Origin: Calothrix sp. HK-06
Lineage (GTDB): Bacteria; Cyanobacteriota; Cyanobacteriia; Cyanobacteriales; Nostocaceae
Direction: 5' to 3'
Assembly (NCBI RefSeq): GCF_001904745.1
Contig: NZ_MRCD01000032.1
Location: forward strand, 1-64,000
DNA: 64,000 nt
The position numbers were made by a program, and so were the translations under genes. Position 1 is the first letter of the stretch; each line of letters starts with the position of its first letter. Below the pieces are notes generated by a model, which was not told where the DNA came from, did no database searches, and was given only the letters and a program-made list of their open reading frames with translations. Positions 1-9,865 of this stretch are shown here, piece by piece.

Positions 1-39
1 TAATTGGTTTACCCATTGCTGCTACTGTACCTCACTAGA

Positions 40-972
40 CTAAGAAACGCTATATTCTAGTTTCGGTTGAAGATCGCTTGGTAAAGCTTTATGTTCTAAT
101 TCATTAAAATAGCCACCATTTACGCATCCAACTTTTAAGACCCCCCATTCCTGCTCTTCTGCTAACCTATTTTCGCAAGACGGACTCCACCCTTGCTCTA
201 AATAATCAATCATGAATTTAAAGCGCCTTACTCCCCAATGCTTTGGAATCTTGGCAATCCAGCGAATTTTAGAGTCTTTCATTGGTACGTTCGGATTTAG
301 CCCTTTAGTAACTGCTTGGTTAATAAGGGCATCGCGTTTTTCTTCTAGAAGTTGAATAAGACGTTGTTTTTTGACGATGAGAGTATCAATTGCTGCAATT
401 TTTTCGTCTAAGTAACGTGCGATCGCTTGTTGCTCTTTCAGGGGTGGCACACAAATATTTACAGACTTAATATGTTGATAGCTAATTCCGTATCTTGTGA
501 TTCCTTTTGCAAAACTTGAAAACTGAGATTTTACATATGTACTAAGAATTGAAAAAAGTAGATATCGCCCATCAATCTTATCAATAAGTGGTCTTAAAAT
601 TGAGAGGTGATAGCCACATAAAAGATTCTCTATATTATCTATTACTAAAGATGGAACGGCGATATCATAAGGACTTTCAGAGTCTTTCGTTATTAAAACA
701 TCATTGATTTTGAGACTAAAGTTTTCTATTTCATCATGTGTTGCACTCGCTTCCATAAATTCAATTTTTGAAGATATGAATAGATGATAATAAACATCTG
801 TATAGTTACACAATAATACCTTTTTCTCGTTTTCACTATTTTTCTTATCAACATTACTTAATATTATTTGAACAAGGTTATTAAGAATATTTACATTCCA
901 ATGTTTTGGTATTTTCCCAATCCAAGAAACGCCAGAATCCTTTATTGACTGTCTTTGATTACTGCTATTCAT
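40..972 (-). pseudogene. hsdS: type I restriction-modification specificity subunit, disrupted
   Basis: HsdS selects the DNA site for a type I restriction-modification complex. About 310 codons are open. A first recognition domain starts with SWIGKIPKHW (near residue 16). The conserved central helix (LKEQQAIARYLDEKIAA) lies near residues 178-195. A second recognition domain starts with IRWIAKIPKHWG near residue 236. The frame stops at position 40 after PKLEYSVS. Positions 2-31 in another frame still read GTVAAMGKPI, which resembles the next conserved block of that domain, so a short stretch and the frame appear lost. Complete family members have about 400 residues. The start codon overlaps the hsdM stop by one base (TAATG), so the two were translationally coupled. 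No hsdR is in view. That it is HsdS is secure; that it is broken is an inference from one window edge. Confidence 0.75.
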
Positions 973-3041
973 TACAAAATTCCCTCTAGCATCCCTTGAA
1001 TCTCGTCTTCCAAATCCTTAATCTCCTTCTCTATTTCCTCCAAAGGTCTTGGTGCCACATACTCATAAAAATGTCGTGTAAATGGAATCTCATACCCAAT
1101 TTTCGTTTTGCTTTCATCTACCCATGCATCAGGCACATGAGGTAAAACTTCTTGCTTCATATACTCATCAATATTATCCTTCAACGGCACATTTTCATAA
1201 TCTCGCAAATCTACATCTGGTTCCGGGTTGCCATCTTTATCTTTACAAATATCAGCCGTCTCATCTCGTTTTGATAAAGCATTCAAAATTGCTTTTTTAA
1301 TCTGAGCAGAAATTTTTACATCAGCCTTTTTTAAAGCTTTTATCAAATCTTTTTCAAACGCATCCCGATTTTTATAAAGCTTATCACCCAAAGCTTGCAA
1401 CGCTGCTTTAATAGACTTCTGTAAATTTTTCCCTTCTTCAATTTCTTCGAGTGCAGCGCCACCCCGCTTTTTAGACACTGTTAAATTTGTAAACGCTGCT
1501 TCATTTTCCAGTTTTACTATACGCTCGTCACTTACCTGAAAATTGAACTTTAACGGGCGTTCTACCGTGAGGCGCCAATAACCAAAGTCCTCGTTATCGA
1601 AGATTTTGCTAACAATTACATCCTTTTCTTTACCGTCTACCTCCAGTCTTCGCACCGTATCGTGTTGAAACTCGCCATAAATGCGGGTAATTTCAGCAAT
1701 TTGATCAGGTTTACCATCTTCGCCATCACCAATTTCATTACGCTTGTTGCCCAAGCTACGGCTCATTTTTCTATAGTAATAAATCGCATTAATTAGTTGA
1801 ATTTTACCTTTGCGTGCGGGTGTTTTGCAATTTGTAACAATCCAAACATACGTATAAATACCAGTATTATAAAATAATTGGTCAGGCATCGCTACAATCG
1901 CTTCTAATAAATCATTTTCAATAATCCATTTGCGAATGTCACTCTCGCCACTCCCTGCGCTTCCAGAAAATAAGGGTGAGCCATTAAATACAATTGCAAT
2001 CCGAGAACCGCCGTTATCCCGCTTCATTTTATAAATCATATGTTGCAGAAACAGGAACGAACCATCAGAAATTCGCGGCAACCCGGCGCCAAAGCGTCCA
2101 TCAAATCCCTTTTTGTCATACTCAGCTTTAACATAGGTTTGCACCTTTTTCCACTCCACTCCAAATGGTGGATTTGATAGCATATAATCAAATCTTTCAT
2201 GTTCTAAACCATCAGTGGTAAAAGTATTGCCAAACTTGATATTACTGACAACCTGCCCTTTAATCAGCATGTCCGATTTACAAATAGCATAGGACTCTGG
2301 ATTAATTTCCTGCCCAAAAACCACAGGCTTCGCATCTGGGTTAAGTTCTTTAATATACTCTTCTGCTACTGATAACATCCCGCCAGTTCCTGCTGCTGGA
2401 TCGTAAATAGTTTTGACAATACCTTTTTGTGTTAATATATCCCTATCATTAAGAAACAGCAGATTGACCATCAGCCGAATAACTTCACGAGGTGTAAAAT
2501 GTTCCCCTGCAGTTTCGTTAGAAAGTTCCGAAAATTTGCGAATTAGTTCCTCGAAAACATAACCCATCTCCATATTCGAGACTCGCTCTGGGTGTAAATC
2601 GATTTCGGCAAATCTTTTGACAATCAAGAACAGTAGGTTCGCTTCATCCAGGCGATTAATTTGGTCGTTAAAGTTAAAATAGTCAATAATTTCTCGTCCG
2701 GCAACGGAAAAGCCATTGATATAATTTCTTAGATTTGCAGCGACGTTATCTGAGTCTTCCTTAAGTTTCCCGAAGGTAAACTGGCTAATGTTATGAAACG
2801 AAACACCAGCCTTCTGATTTAATAAAGGCTCAGGGTTTTTGAGATTCATGGACTTGACTTTATTTTCGTAAAAGTCCATTACTACTGTTTTTGTAGGCTC
2901 AAGAACGCAGTCTAATCGCCGCAACACTGTGAATGGCAGTATAACCTTACCATAGTCTGCTTGTTTGTAATCACCGCGTAAAAGCTCCGCAATACTCCAG
3001 ATAAAATTCGCAAGTTGTCTTACTTGTTCCGTCCGCGCCAT
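972..3041 (-). CDS. hsdM: type I restriction-modification DNA methyltransferase subunit
   Basis: HsdM is the N6-adenine methyltransferase subunit of a type I restriction-modification system. The 689-residue protein has the helical N-terminal HsdM domain (residues 10-150). The catalytic domain follows, with AdoMet motif I DPAAGTGGML at 214-223 and the catalytic NPPF motif at 290-293. The C-terminal region is long, charged and probably coiled-coil (about 520-689). MARTEQVRQLANFIWSIAELLRG is split here only by family knowledge: it is the usual family start, with nothing in frame upstream. The length is within the longer HsdM group. It is the first gene of an hsdM-hsdS operon running toward position 1. 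It looks intact although its specificity partner looks broken, so the host may keep methylase protein without a working complex. Confidence 0.93.
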   Translation of the reverse strand: MARTEQVRQLANFIWSIAELLRGDYKQADYGKVILPFTVLRRLDCVLEPTKTVVMDFYENKVKSMNLKNPEPLLNQKAGVSFHNISQFTFGKLKEDSDNVAANLRNYINGFSVAGREIIDYFNFNDQINRLDEANLLFLIVKRFAEIDLHPERVSNMEMGYVFEELIRKFSELSNETAGEHFTPREVIRLMVNLLFLNDRDILTQKGIVKTIYDPAAGTGGMLSVAEEYIKELNPDAKPVVFGQEINPESYAICKSDMLIKGQVVSNIKFGNTFTTDGLEHERFDYMLSNPPFGVEWKKVQTYVKAEYDKKGFDGRFGAGLPRISDGSFLFLQHMIYKMKRDNGGSRIAIVFNGSPLFSGSAGSGESDIRKWIIENDLLEAIVAMPDQLFYNTGIYTYVWIVTNCKTPARKGKIQLINAIYYYRKMSRSLGNKRNEIGDGEDGKPDQIAEITRIYGEFQHDTVRRLEVDGKEKDVIVSKIFDNEDFGYWRLTVERPLKFNFQVSDERIVKLENEAAFTNLTVSKKRGGAALEEIEEGKNLQKSIKAALQALGDKLYKNRDAFEKDLIKALKKADVKISAQIKKAILNALSKRDETADICKDKDGNPEPDVDLRDYENVPLKDNIDEYMKQEVLPHVPDAWVDESKTKIGYEIPFTRHFYEYVAPRPLEEIEKEIKDLEDEIQGMLEGIL

Positions 3042-3282
3042 TTAAAACCCCAAATTATACTGATATTGCGTAATATGTTAAAATTAATCAATTATATATT
3101 TAATCAGCTTTTTGCTTTTCAGACCAATTATTGTAATAATTTTTTTTAGCATTTAGTGCCTTTTAATATATTTTTTTGATGACGTTCTTGGGTGTAGTCT
3201 GCACTACCATTGTCAAACTGACCAATGAAGCGTATAGCATTGGCATATACAAGGCATACACCAATGACAAAGATATAAGCGT

Positions 3283-4427
3283 ATGATAGACATCTCCAAA
3301 AAAGAAAGAAGACCCCTCTCCAAACCTCTCCCCGACGCGGATACTGTTGGCGAATTAGCAAGGGGCAAAGCCCCTCGCCGTGGTGAAGCATATTGTCCAA
3401 GAAAATATGATTGTAAAAAGCGTAGCATCTATTAAAGATAATGACCCTTGAGTGGCGTGATATGTCGCATCACACCAGTTATTCATACTCGTCTAGCATC
3501 TAAGCGTCTTTTACCAGGAAAGCATATTGTAGACACTGGCTACGTTAATGCTCAAAACTTAGTTGACAGTGAATTGGAATTTGATGTTGATCTTGTGGGG
3601 AAAGTTCCACCCGGAACTAGTTGGCAAGCTACTGCACAAGAAGGTTTTGAGCAAGATTGTTTCTTAATTGATTGGGATTCTAAGCGTGTTAGTTGCCCGC
3701 TAGGTAAACACAGCAAATCCTGGCGCCCGACTATTGATAGCCACAATAATCCGGTCATCAAAGTACAATTTGACTCCAAAGATTGTGCTGCTTGCTCAAG
3801 TCGCTTAAAATGCACTCTCAAATCACAGAAATTGCATCAAGCATTAAGCAATGCTCGGATTTGTCAGGAAACCGAATCATTTAAACTAACTTATAATAAA
3901 CGCGCTGGAGTTGAAGGCTTGATTTCCCAGGCTACACGTTGCTACCAGTTACGAAAGTGTCGCTACATTGGTCAAGCCAAAACCCTATTGCAGCACGTCG
4001 CTACTGCTGCTGCGATCAATTTGAGCCGCATGTGGGATTGGTGGCAGGATGTACCACGTAGCCAGACTCGCGTTTCTCGCTTTGCTCGACTTGCCCCCAC
4101 TGCCTCATAGTAGCCCCAATTTTTGATTTTGTGCTGGCTGGTTTTGCCCTCTTTTAATTCGCCAGCAGTATCCTTGTAGGGAAGGGGGTAGGGGGTAGGG
4201 TGTTGATTTTGCTATAATTTAGGAATTAATCGCTCATCAGAATGTTGTGTTCAGCCGTAAAGCTCAAAACCCTGATTAAACAAGCTTTTTCAACTGGCGC
4301 CACGTGACACAAAAACTGTATGAACTTTTTTCTAAGGCTTATACACAAAGTAAACACCCTAGGTAGGGGGGTTAGGTGTGCGTATGAATTTGTAGTCTCA
4401 AAATGTTTTCTGGAGATGTCTAATACT
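3283..4427. mobile_element. remnant insertion sequence, IS1182 type, with matching ends
   Basis: A decayed transposase lies between two inverted copies of a short sequence. TAGACATCTCCA followed by an A-run sits at 3288-3303. Its reverse complement, TTTTCTGGAGATGTCTA, sits at 4406-4422. The outer flanks also match (GTAT beside each end). This arrangement is what terminal inverted repeats of an insertion sequence look like. The left interior (3304-3447) holds no transposase N-terminus. It contains a GC-rich dispersed repeat (ctctccaaacctctcc) instead, so the 5' half of the element was deleted or overwritten. The boundaries are inferred from the inverted repeats; no target duplication was confirmed. 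Confidence 0.6.
3448..4110 (+). pseudogene. IS1182-family transposase, C-terminal half only
   Basis: The 220 open codons match the second half of an IS1182-type DDE transposase. They contain HIVDTGYVNAQNLVDS, the block DLVGKVPPGTSWQA, the cysteine cluster DCAACSSRLKC, and RAGVEGLISQATRCYQLRKC, whose glutamate is probably the last residue of the DDE triad. The ending PRSQTRVSRFARL is typical of the family. The N-terminal helix-turn-helix and the first two catalytic aspartates are absent. The apparent start is a TTG with no convincing ribosome site, so this is a truncated reading frame rather than an expressed gene. It is oriented away from the hsd genes and lies between matching terminal repeats. 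Confidence 0.85.
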
Positions 4428-4691
4428 ATTACAGATTAGAATTATAGGTAAAATTAGATGGGGATATTGCCCGCACGCAACAATAATTATTTTATTAGAG
4501 ATAAATTACCATGATTGCTAGCATTAACTTCATACAAATGTCTTCCCAAGAATATCTCCTTTTAACTCTTCCTTCGTGACCTTTGTGCCTTTATGCTTCA
4601 TTCTCTTTCCTCTGTGTTCTTTGTGTCTCTGTGGTAAAAAATATATTGGCTGCACAGGCAGGGATGCCTGTGCCACAATTTGTTACAAGTG
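4428..4691. repeat. gap with dispersed repeats, including a TGCACAGGCA palindrome
   Basis: No gene is visible here. From about 4575 the sequence is a dispersed repeat rich in ctttgtg/ctctgtgg, ending in gtggtaaaaaa. It is followed by a palindrome at 4651-4678 (TGCACAGGCA-GGGA-TGCCTGTGCC). Relatives of the palindrome occur at about 22465, 42141, 47634, 51473, 57700, 61458 and 62266. It lies just past the 3' end of glmS, where it could fold as a transcript end. Confidence 0.6.
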
Positions 4692-6575
4692 TTATTCTAC
4701 GGTTACAGATTTTGCTAGGTTGCGTGGTTGGTCTACGTCTAAACCTCTACGCGCGGCTATATGATAAGCAAGTAGTTGTAATGGTACTACAGTGAGGATT
4801 GGTGATAATATTTCATCGACGTTGGCTATGGGTAGCAAGTCGTTGAATATTTCTCCTGCTTCACCGTCGCTTATTGGTGTTACTCCTATTAAACGGGAGT
4901 CGCGCGCTTTGGCTTCTTGGGAGTTAGAAATTACTTTTTCATAAACTTCACCGGGTACGGCAATAGAAACTACTGGTACTTTTGCATCTAATAATGCAAT
5001 TGGCCCGTGTTTCATTTCTCCAGCAGGATAACCTTCTGCATGAATATAGCTGATTTCTTTGAGTTTTAAGGCGCCTTCTAAAGCGATTGGGAAATTTATT
5101 CCGCGTCCCAGGAATATAACATCTTGGGTATCAGCAAAATCATGTGCTAGAGTTTCGCTGAGTTGTTCTTGTTTCTCTAATGTTGCTTCGATTTCTTTTG
5201 GTATTTGACGCAACCCGTTAATTATATCTTCTATTTTTTCAACAGGAAGGCTCTGGCGCCGATATGCTAAATCAATTGCTAGTGCATAAAATGCCATTAA
5301 TTGGGCAATAAATGTTTTTGTAGCAGCTACACCAATTTCAATTCCTGCTAATGTACTAATAATATGGGGTACTGAATGTCCAAGGGTGCTTTCTGGACGG
5401 TTGGTTATACCTAAAAGCCTTGCTTGATACTTAGGCTCACGACCTTGGCGCCGTTCTCTTTCCATTCCCAGTGCTGCTAGTGTATCGGCTGTTTCACCTG
5501 ACTGGGTAACACCTATAGTTAAAGTATTAGCAGTTAAGGGTGCGGGTGCATAGCGATATTCAGAAGCATAGCTGACTTGAGTTGGAATTTGCGCTAGTTG
5601 TTCGACTAAGTATTTACCCACAAGTGCAGCGTGCCAACTAGTACCACAAGCTACAATTTGAATTTGTTCTAAATCAGCATAAAATTCGCTGGGAATGCTT
5701 AAATTTATAGGAGATTCATTATTTTGAGACTCTGTAAAATAAGCGTCTAAACAAGCACGCACAACACCTGGCTGCTCATAGATTTCTTTGAGCATAAAGT
5801 GCTTGAATCCTTGTTTTTCAACCATTGTTGGACTCAAGTTGAGTAAGCGAGGTTGTTTCTTAAGTCGCTTACCTGTAAAATCGTAAACCTCCACACCCAA
5901 CGGTGTTAACCTGGCTATTTCACCATTTTCAAGTGGTAATACCGCGCGGGTATATGAAACAATTGCAGGTGTGTCAGATGCACAGAAAAATTCACCCTGC
6001 CCAAATCCAATTACTAAAGGCGCCTGTTGACGTACTACAATTAACTCATCAGGAAAATCAGCACTAACAGCAGCTATAGCAAAGGCGCCATTAAGTTGAC
6101 CAACTGCCTTACGAACTGCCTCAAAGAAGGGTGAATATGCTTCCCCTAAAGCAATTTCCTCCTGAAGAAATCTAGAAATTAAATGCGGAATAACCTCTGT
6201 ATCGGTTTCCGAGCGAAACTCAACACCAAAACTCTTAAGTTCTTCACGTAACTCACGATAATTTTCAACGATACCATTTTGTACTACAGCCACACGGTTA
6301 GGTGTGTCCATGTGGGGGTGAGCATTATATTCTTCAGGTTTTCCGTGCGTTGCCCAGCGTGTATGACCTATACCAATTTGAGCAGGGTTTTCTATCGACT
6401 CCAACTTGGAACGCAAGTTGTGTAACTTACCCTTAGCGCGTACACAGTTGATATCACCTTCAAAAATCGTAGCAATTCCCGCCGAATCGTAACCACGATA
6501 TTCGAGTTTTTCCAAACCAGAGAGCAATATCTCCGTCGCTGCTTGAGTCCCAATATAACCAACGATTCCGCACAT
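4692..6575 (-). CDS. glmS: glutamine-fructose-6-phosphate aminotransferase (isomerizing)
   Basis: GlmS makes glucosamine-6-phosphate from fructose-6-phosphate and glutamine, the first step toward UDP-GlcNAc for peptidoglycan. The 627-residue protein has the usual architecture. The N-terminal class II glutaminase uses Cys2 as nucleophile (MCGIVGYIGT), and the substrate motif GHTRWATHG lies near residue 70. Two SIS sugar-isomerase domains follow, with CGTSWHAAL near 310 and a second SIS block after GRGINFPIALEGALKLKE. The C-terminus DQPRNLAKSVTVE is the classic family ending. The start is fixed because Cys2 must be exposed after removal of Met1. It stands alone, with a 319-base upstream gap. 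No glmS ribozyme was recognised there. Confidence 0.97.
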   Translation of the reverse strand: MCGIVGYIGTQAATEILLSGLEKLEYRGYDSAGIATIFEGDINCVRAKGKLHNLRSKLESIENPAQIGIGHTRWATHGKPEEYNAHPHMDTPNRVAVVQNGIVENYRELREELKSFGVEFRSETDTEVIPHLISRFLQEEIALGEAYSPFFEAVRKAVGQLNGAFAIAAVSADFPDELIVVRQQAPLVIGFGQGEFFCASDTPAIVSYTRAVLPLENGEIARLTPLGVEVYDFTGKRLKKQPRLLNLSPTMVEKQGFKHFMLKEIYEQPGVVRACLDAYFTESQNNESPINLSIPSEFYADLEQIQIVACGTSWHAALVGKYLVEQLAQIPTQVSYASEYRYAPAPLTANTLTIGVTQSGETADTLAALGMERERRQGREPKYQARLLGITNRPESTLGHSVPHIISTLAGIEIGVAATKTFIAQLMAFYALAIDLAYRRQSLPVEKIEDIINGLRQIPKEIEATLEKQEQLSETLAHDFADTQDVIFLGRGINFPIALEGALKLKEISYIHAEGYPAGEMKHGPIALLDAKVPVVSIAVPGEVYEKVISNSQEAKARDSRLIGVTPISDGEAGEIFNDLLPIANVDEILSPILTVVPLQLLAYHIAARRGLDVDQPRNLAKSVTVE

Positions 6576-6894
6576 TGATTCACACCATGCTATGAGGACA
6601 AATTAAACACGTATCCATAGATATCATAACTGGTGGAAATTTACAGGCAAAGATGCCCATTTATACCCTAAATTATTTTATGTGGCGCCAGTATCTCATT
6701 TGTTACACAGCTTACAAATTAACCACTTCAATAGTTCATATTACAACCCTGTAAACCTGCCCCCAAACGCGCGCACAATTACGACATTGTGTTAAGGGAG
6801 GGTTTTAACGGGGCGGGTTTAGTTTGATTGTATTATATGTGTAGGTTATGGGTTAATCCGCCCTTACAAAGCAGGCGCCAGGATGTGTGATACT
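6576..6894. other. intergenic gap with a GGGCGGGTT-type repeat
   Basis: No coding sequence is seen. The gap holds the glmS promoter region. A dispersed repeat near 6811-6870 has one arm ACGGGGCGGGTTTAG and an opposing arm GGGTTAATCCGCCC. Similar repeats occur at 28907-28970 and, unusually, inside the coding region near 20061-20129. Two GGCGCC hexamers are present (near 6684 and 6874). Confidence 0.5.
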
Positions 6895-8754
6895 TTAACA
6901 GTGGTTAGGAGTGCAAAATCCTTCCCCTGAAATGGTTGCAGCACGAATTGCTTCTATGGGGAATTTTGGCGTTCTATCAGCGTATAATAGACCGTTAGCT
7001 TCTTGGAAGGTATCGGTGAATTGTGTATAACAAAATCCACTGAACATCTCAATATTATTAACGGCTTCTAGTAAAGCAGTGTATTTCATTTGTAGCTCAC
7101 TGATATTGAAGCAGCGCTCATATCCCCAAACTTTATCTGCATCTAAGCTGTCATCAAGAGCATAAGCGATACCACCAAATTCAGTCAGCATAATTGGTTG
7201 CCCTTGATGGGGAAAGTTATCAAGGGTAAGGATACGTCCACCAGGACGCTTTTGATTAAGCACATCCGACAACTTAACTTCTCCCCCATAACGACGAGCA
7301 ATGTGCAGCGGTTGGGTGTCGTAATCATGAATTGCGAGAATATCAGTATCTATACTTTCCCAACCATCGTTACCAATTACTGGACGACTAGGGTCAAGCG
7401 TTTTCGTTAAGTGGTACATTGCTAAAACGTAGTTACGGTGGGCTGCCGTTTCTACGAGATTTGGCACTCCCCAAGATTCATTAAAAGGTACCCAAGCTAC
7501 AATACATGGATGGCTCATATCTCGCTTTATTGCTTCAGTCCACTCGCGCGTCATCCGTTCCACTGCTTTACGTGTGAAGCGATAAGCGCTAGGCATTTCT
7601 TCCCAAACCAATAACCCTAAAACATCTGCCCAATATAAAAAACGTGGGTCTTCAATTTTTTGGTGTTTGCGTACTCCGTTAAAACCCATTGCTTTAATCA
7701 GTTCTACATCACGCTGCAATGCCTCATCACTCGGTGGAGTCATTAACGTATCTGGCCAATACCCTTGGTCAAGCACCATTCTTAAATAATAAGGGCGCCC
7801 ATTAAGCATAAAGCGATCGCGCTGTATACTTACCGCCCGCATTGCAGTATAAGATTTTACTTCATCCAGCAGTTGTCCTTCGTACCACACTTGAATAGAA
7901 GCATCAATTAGCGTTGGTTTTTCTGGAGTCCACAATAATTCATTGCGGTAATCGTCAATACCAGGGTCGCCAAGTGCAATTCGACGATTAATTTCTCCCC
8001 CTAGCACTTCATAAGTATCGTTCGCTAATATAGTATCGCCAACGCTGAGTTTCATTTTGATTAGGATGCCTTTATCAGGCACATCACCCGCTAGTCCAGC
8101 TTCAAAACCAACTTCCCATCGCTCGCAGTCAGAATCCCAGTAAATGCTACCTAAATAAGTAGCACCCACACGCTCAATCCATACTGTCTGCCAAATCCCA
8201 GTTGTACGAGGATACCAAATACTGTGCGGTTCCAGGCGCCAATCTTGCTTACCGCGAGGTTTAGCGAGGTCTTGCGGGTCGTCTTGTGCCCACACTGTTA
8301 TTGTATTTTTGCCGCTGTCATTCAAGACGTGGGTAATATCGAGAGAAAAGTTGGTATGTCCACCTTCATGTTCAGCTATATATTGACCGTTTACCCACAC
8401 GCGGGCACGATAGTCAACGGCGCCGAAATGTAAAAGTAATCTACCATCAGAGAAAGGCGTTTCAAATTCCCGCTCGTACCAACAATTAGGATGAAAACTT
8501 GTATCACCTATCCCACTTTTGGTTGATTCCGGAGCAAAGGGAACTTCTATAGAATGAGTCCATTCTTTAACGTCGCTGGGTTGAACACATTTTCCTTCGT
8601 CGTCAAATGCAAATTTCCATATACCGTTTAGCGTTTGCCAAGGCAAGCGCTGTAACTGTGGACGTGGATGTGTTGTTCTAATTAACCCATCAGCATTTTG
8701 TTCATTCGTCGGCGCGGATAATCCAACTCCACTATTATTTATATCTAATAACAT
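6895..8754 (-). CDS. glycoside hydrolase family 2 protein (beta-galactosidase/glucuronidase-like)
   Basis: This is a family 2 glycosidase that should hydrolyse terminal beta-linked sugars. Its exact sugar cannot be read from sequence. The 619 residues show a sugar-binding jelly-roll domain (about 35-195, ending GIWQTVWIERV), an immunoglobulin-like domain (about 200-305) and a TIM barrel. In the barrel, the acid/base glutamate is E426 in the WVPFNESWG motif and the nucleophile is E525 in MLTEFGG. No signal peptide is seen, so it probably acts in the cytoplasm. It is shorter than LacZ and near the beta-glucuronidase length. It runs in the same direction as glmS with a 319-base gap, so it is probably a separate unit. 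Family assignment is secure; specificity is open. Confidence 0.92.
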   Translation of the reverse strand: MLLDINNSGVGLSAPTNEQNADGLIRTTHPRPQLQRLPWQTLNGIWKFAFDDEGKCVQPSDVKEWTHSIEVPFAPESTKSGIGDTSFHPNCWYEREFETPFSDGRLLLHFGAVDYRARVWVNGQYIAEHEGGHTNFSLDITHVLNDSGKNTITVWAQDDPQDLAKPRGKQDWRLEPHSIWYPRTTGIWQTVWIERVGATYLGSIYWDSDCERWEVGFEAGLAGDVPDKGILIKMKLSVGDTILANDTYEVLGGEINRRIALGDPGIDDYRNELLWTPEKPTLIDASIQVWYEGQLLDEVKSYTAMRAVSIQRDRFMLNGRPYYLRMVLDQGYWPDTLMTPPSDEALQRDVELIKAMGFNGVRKHQKIEDPRFLYWADVLGLLVWEEMPSAYRFTRKAVERMTREWTEAIKRDMSHPCIVAWVPFNESWGVPNLVETAAHRNYVLAMYHLTKTLDPSRPVIGNDGWESIDTDILAIHDYDTQPLHIARRYGGEVKLSDVLNQKRPGGRILTLDNFPHQGQPIMLTEFGGIAYALDDSLDADKVWGYERCFNISELQMKYTALLEAVNNIEMFSGFCYTQFTDTFQEANGLLYADRTPKFPIEAIRAATISGEGFCTPNHC

Positions 8755-8936
8755 TAATACCTCTTTTCTACCTTTAAAATAATCAACTTTTTTAGCTTGA
8801 ATTGTGCAATTAATTTTAAGACTATGATATACAACATCATATATATGGTAGTTTAGTTTATTAAAAATTTACATAAAGTTTAAAATGCTATTGCTGAAAT
8901 CTACCAAAAGACATATTTATCCAAAAATATATAAAT

Positions 8937-8964
8937 GTAGAGACGCTATTAATAGCGTCTCTAG
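8937..8964. repeat. GTAGAGACG palindrome
   Basis: A 28-base near-perfect palindrome with arms GTAGAGACGCTA and TAGCGTCTCTAG. It lies between the divergently ordered ends of the permease gene (3' side) and the glycosidase promoter region. The same family occurs at 18559, 23620, 45073, 46702 and 49406-49498. Just past the permease stop it would form a strong hairpin, but without a T-run. Confidence 0.8.
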
Positions 8965-8976
8965 AACGCATGGATG

Positions 8977-9774
8977 TTATGGAACCTTTCTTTCCCATTT
9001 TGACGAAGCTAAAACCATTAATTTATCTAGAATAATGCCAACAATACCTAAATAAAATATTGCTAAGATGATTTCGCTGATATCAGAATTGTTATATGCG
9101 TTAACAATGAAAAAACCTAGACCATCATCTGACAATAGCATTTCTGCCGCCACTACAGCAAGCCATGATAATCCTAAAGATATGCGTAAACCTGTGAAGA
9201 TGTAAGGAAGTGTAGCAGGTAAGATAATTTTGTAAAGGTTTTTTACAAATGACATTTCTAACATTTTTCCAATATCTATATAATCTTTAGGAATTAGTTG
9301 CACACCTAAAGCTGTGTTAATAATAATGGGCCAAATTGCAGTGATGAAAATTACAAATATTGCTGATGGATTTGGTTTGAGAAAAATTGCTTGTGCAAGC
9401 GGCAACCATGCTAAAGGCGCCACCGGACGCAGTAATTGCATAATTGGCTCAATAGCTTTTTTTAAAAATGGATTTAAACTGATAATAAAGCCAATAGTGA
9501 CACCAACAACAGTAGCTAGTAAATATCCAATAGTAACTCGTTGCATACTAGCAATTAGTAACCAAAACAAACCTTTATTGTTATTGCCTTTATAAAAAAA
9601 AGGGTCAATTATCAAGTCCCAAGTATTGCTAATAACTTTTATTGGAGAGGGTAGTGATGTGTCAGGTTGTAAGCTGAGAAGATACCAGATAAAGAAAAAA
9701 ACTAAGAAGCCAACAACCGATGGTATGATTTGCTTAAGTTGTTGAGACGAGTTGAATTTTAATTTGTTTTGCAT
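8977..9774 (-). CDS. NrtB/CmpB/SsuC-type ABC transporter permease
   Basis: This is an inner-membrane permease of the nitrate/bicarbonate/taurine ABC importer family. The 265 residues carry about six hydrophobic segments. The cytoplasmic coupling loop is seen as the block LPYIFTGLRISLGLSWLA, in the position of the EAA motif, and is followed by VVAAEML. The N-terminal segment (PSVVGFLVFFFIWYLLS) is the first helix. It lies 91 bases downstream of an NrtA/CmpA-like binding-protein gene on the same strand, so the two form an operon. No ATPase gene (NrtC/NrtD type) follows. The substrate could be nitrate, nitrite, bicarbonate or another small anion or sulfonate. Confidence 0.88.
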   Translation of the reverse strand: MQNKLKFNSSQQLKQIIPSVVGFLVFFFIWYLLSLQPDTSLPSPIKVISNTWDLIIDPFFYKGNNNKGLFWLLIASMQRVTIGYLLATVVGVTIGFIISLNPFLKKAIEPIMQLLRPVAPLAWLPLAQAIFLKPNPSAIFVIFITAIWPIIINTALGVQLIPKDYIDIGKMLEMSFVKNLYKIILPATLPYIFTGLRISLGLSWLAVVAAEMLLSDDGLGFFIVNAYNNSDISEIILAIFYLGIVGIILDKLMVLASSKWERKVP

Positions 9775-9865
9775 TGTATTAATTTAGAAACCCGGTTTCT
9801 TGTTAATGTATATTAATCAAAATGATGATTTGTCTGCGACAATGAATGCGTAAAAACCCAGTTTG

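Noticed and set aside
3146-3428. Overlapping minus-strand frames of 70-84 codons beside the insertion sequence
   Set aside because: They are made of a dispersed GC-rich repeat (cctctccccgacgcgg) with Trp/Cys-rich translations and no homology.
4700-6570. glmS ribozyme or another riboswitch upstream of glmS
   Set aside because: The 6576-6894 gap contains only a dispersed inverted repeat, and no ribozyme core was recognised. Such ribozymes are mainly known from Firmicutes.
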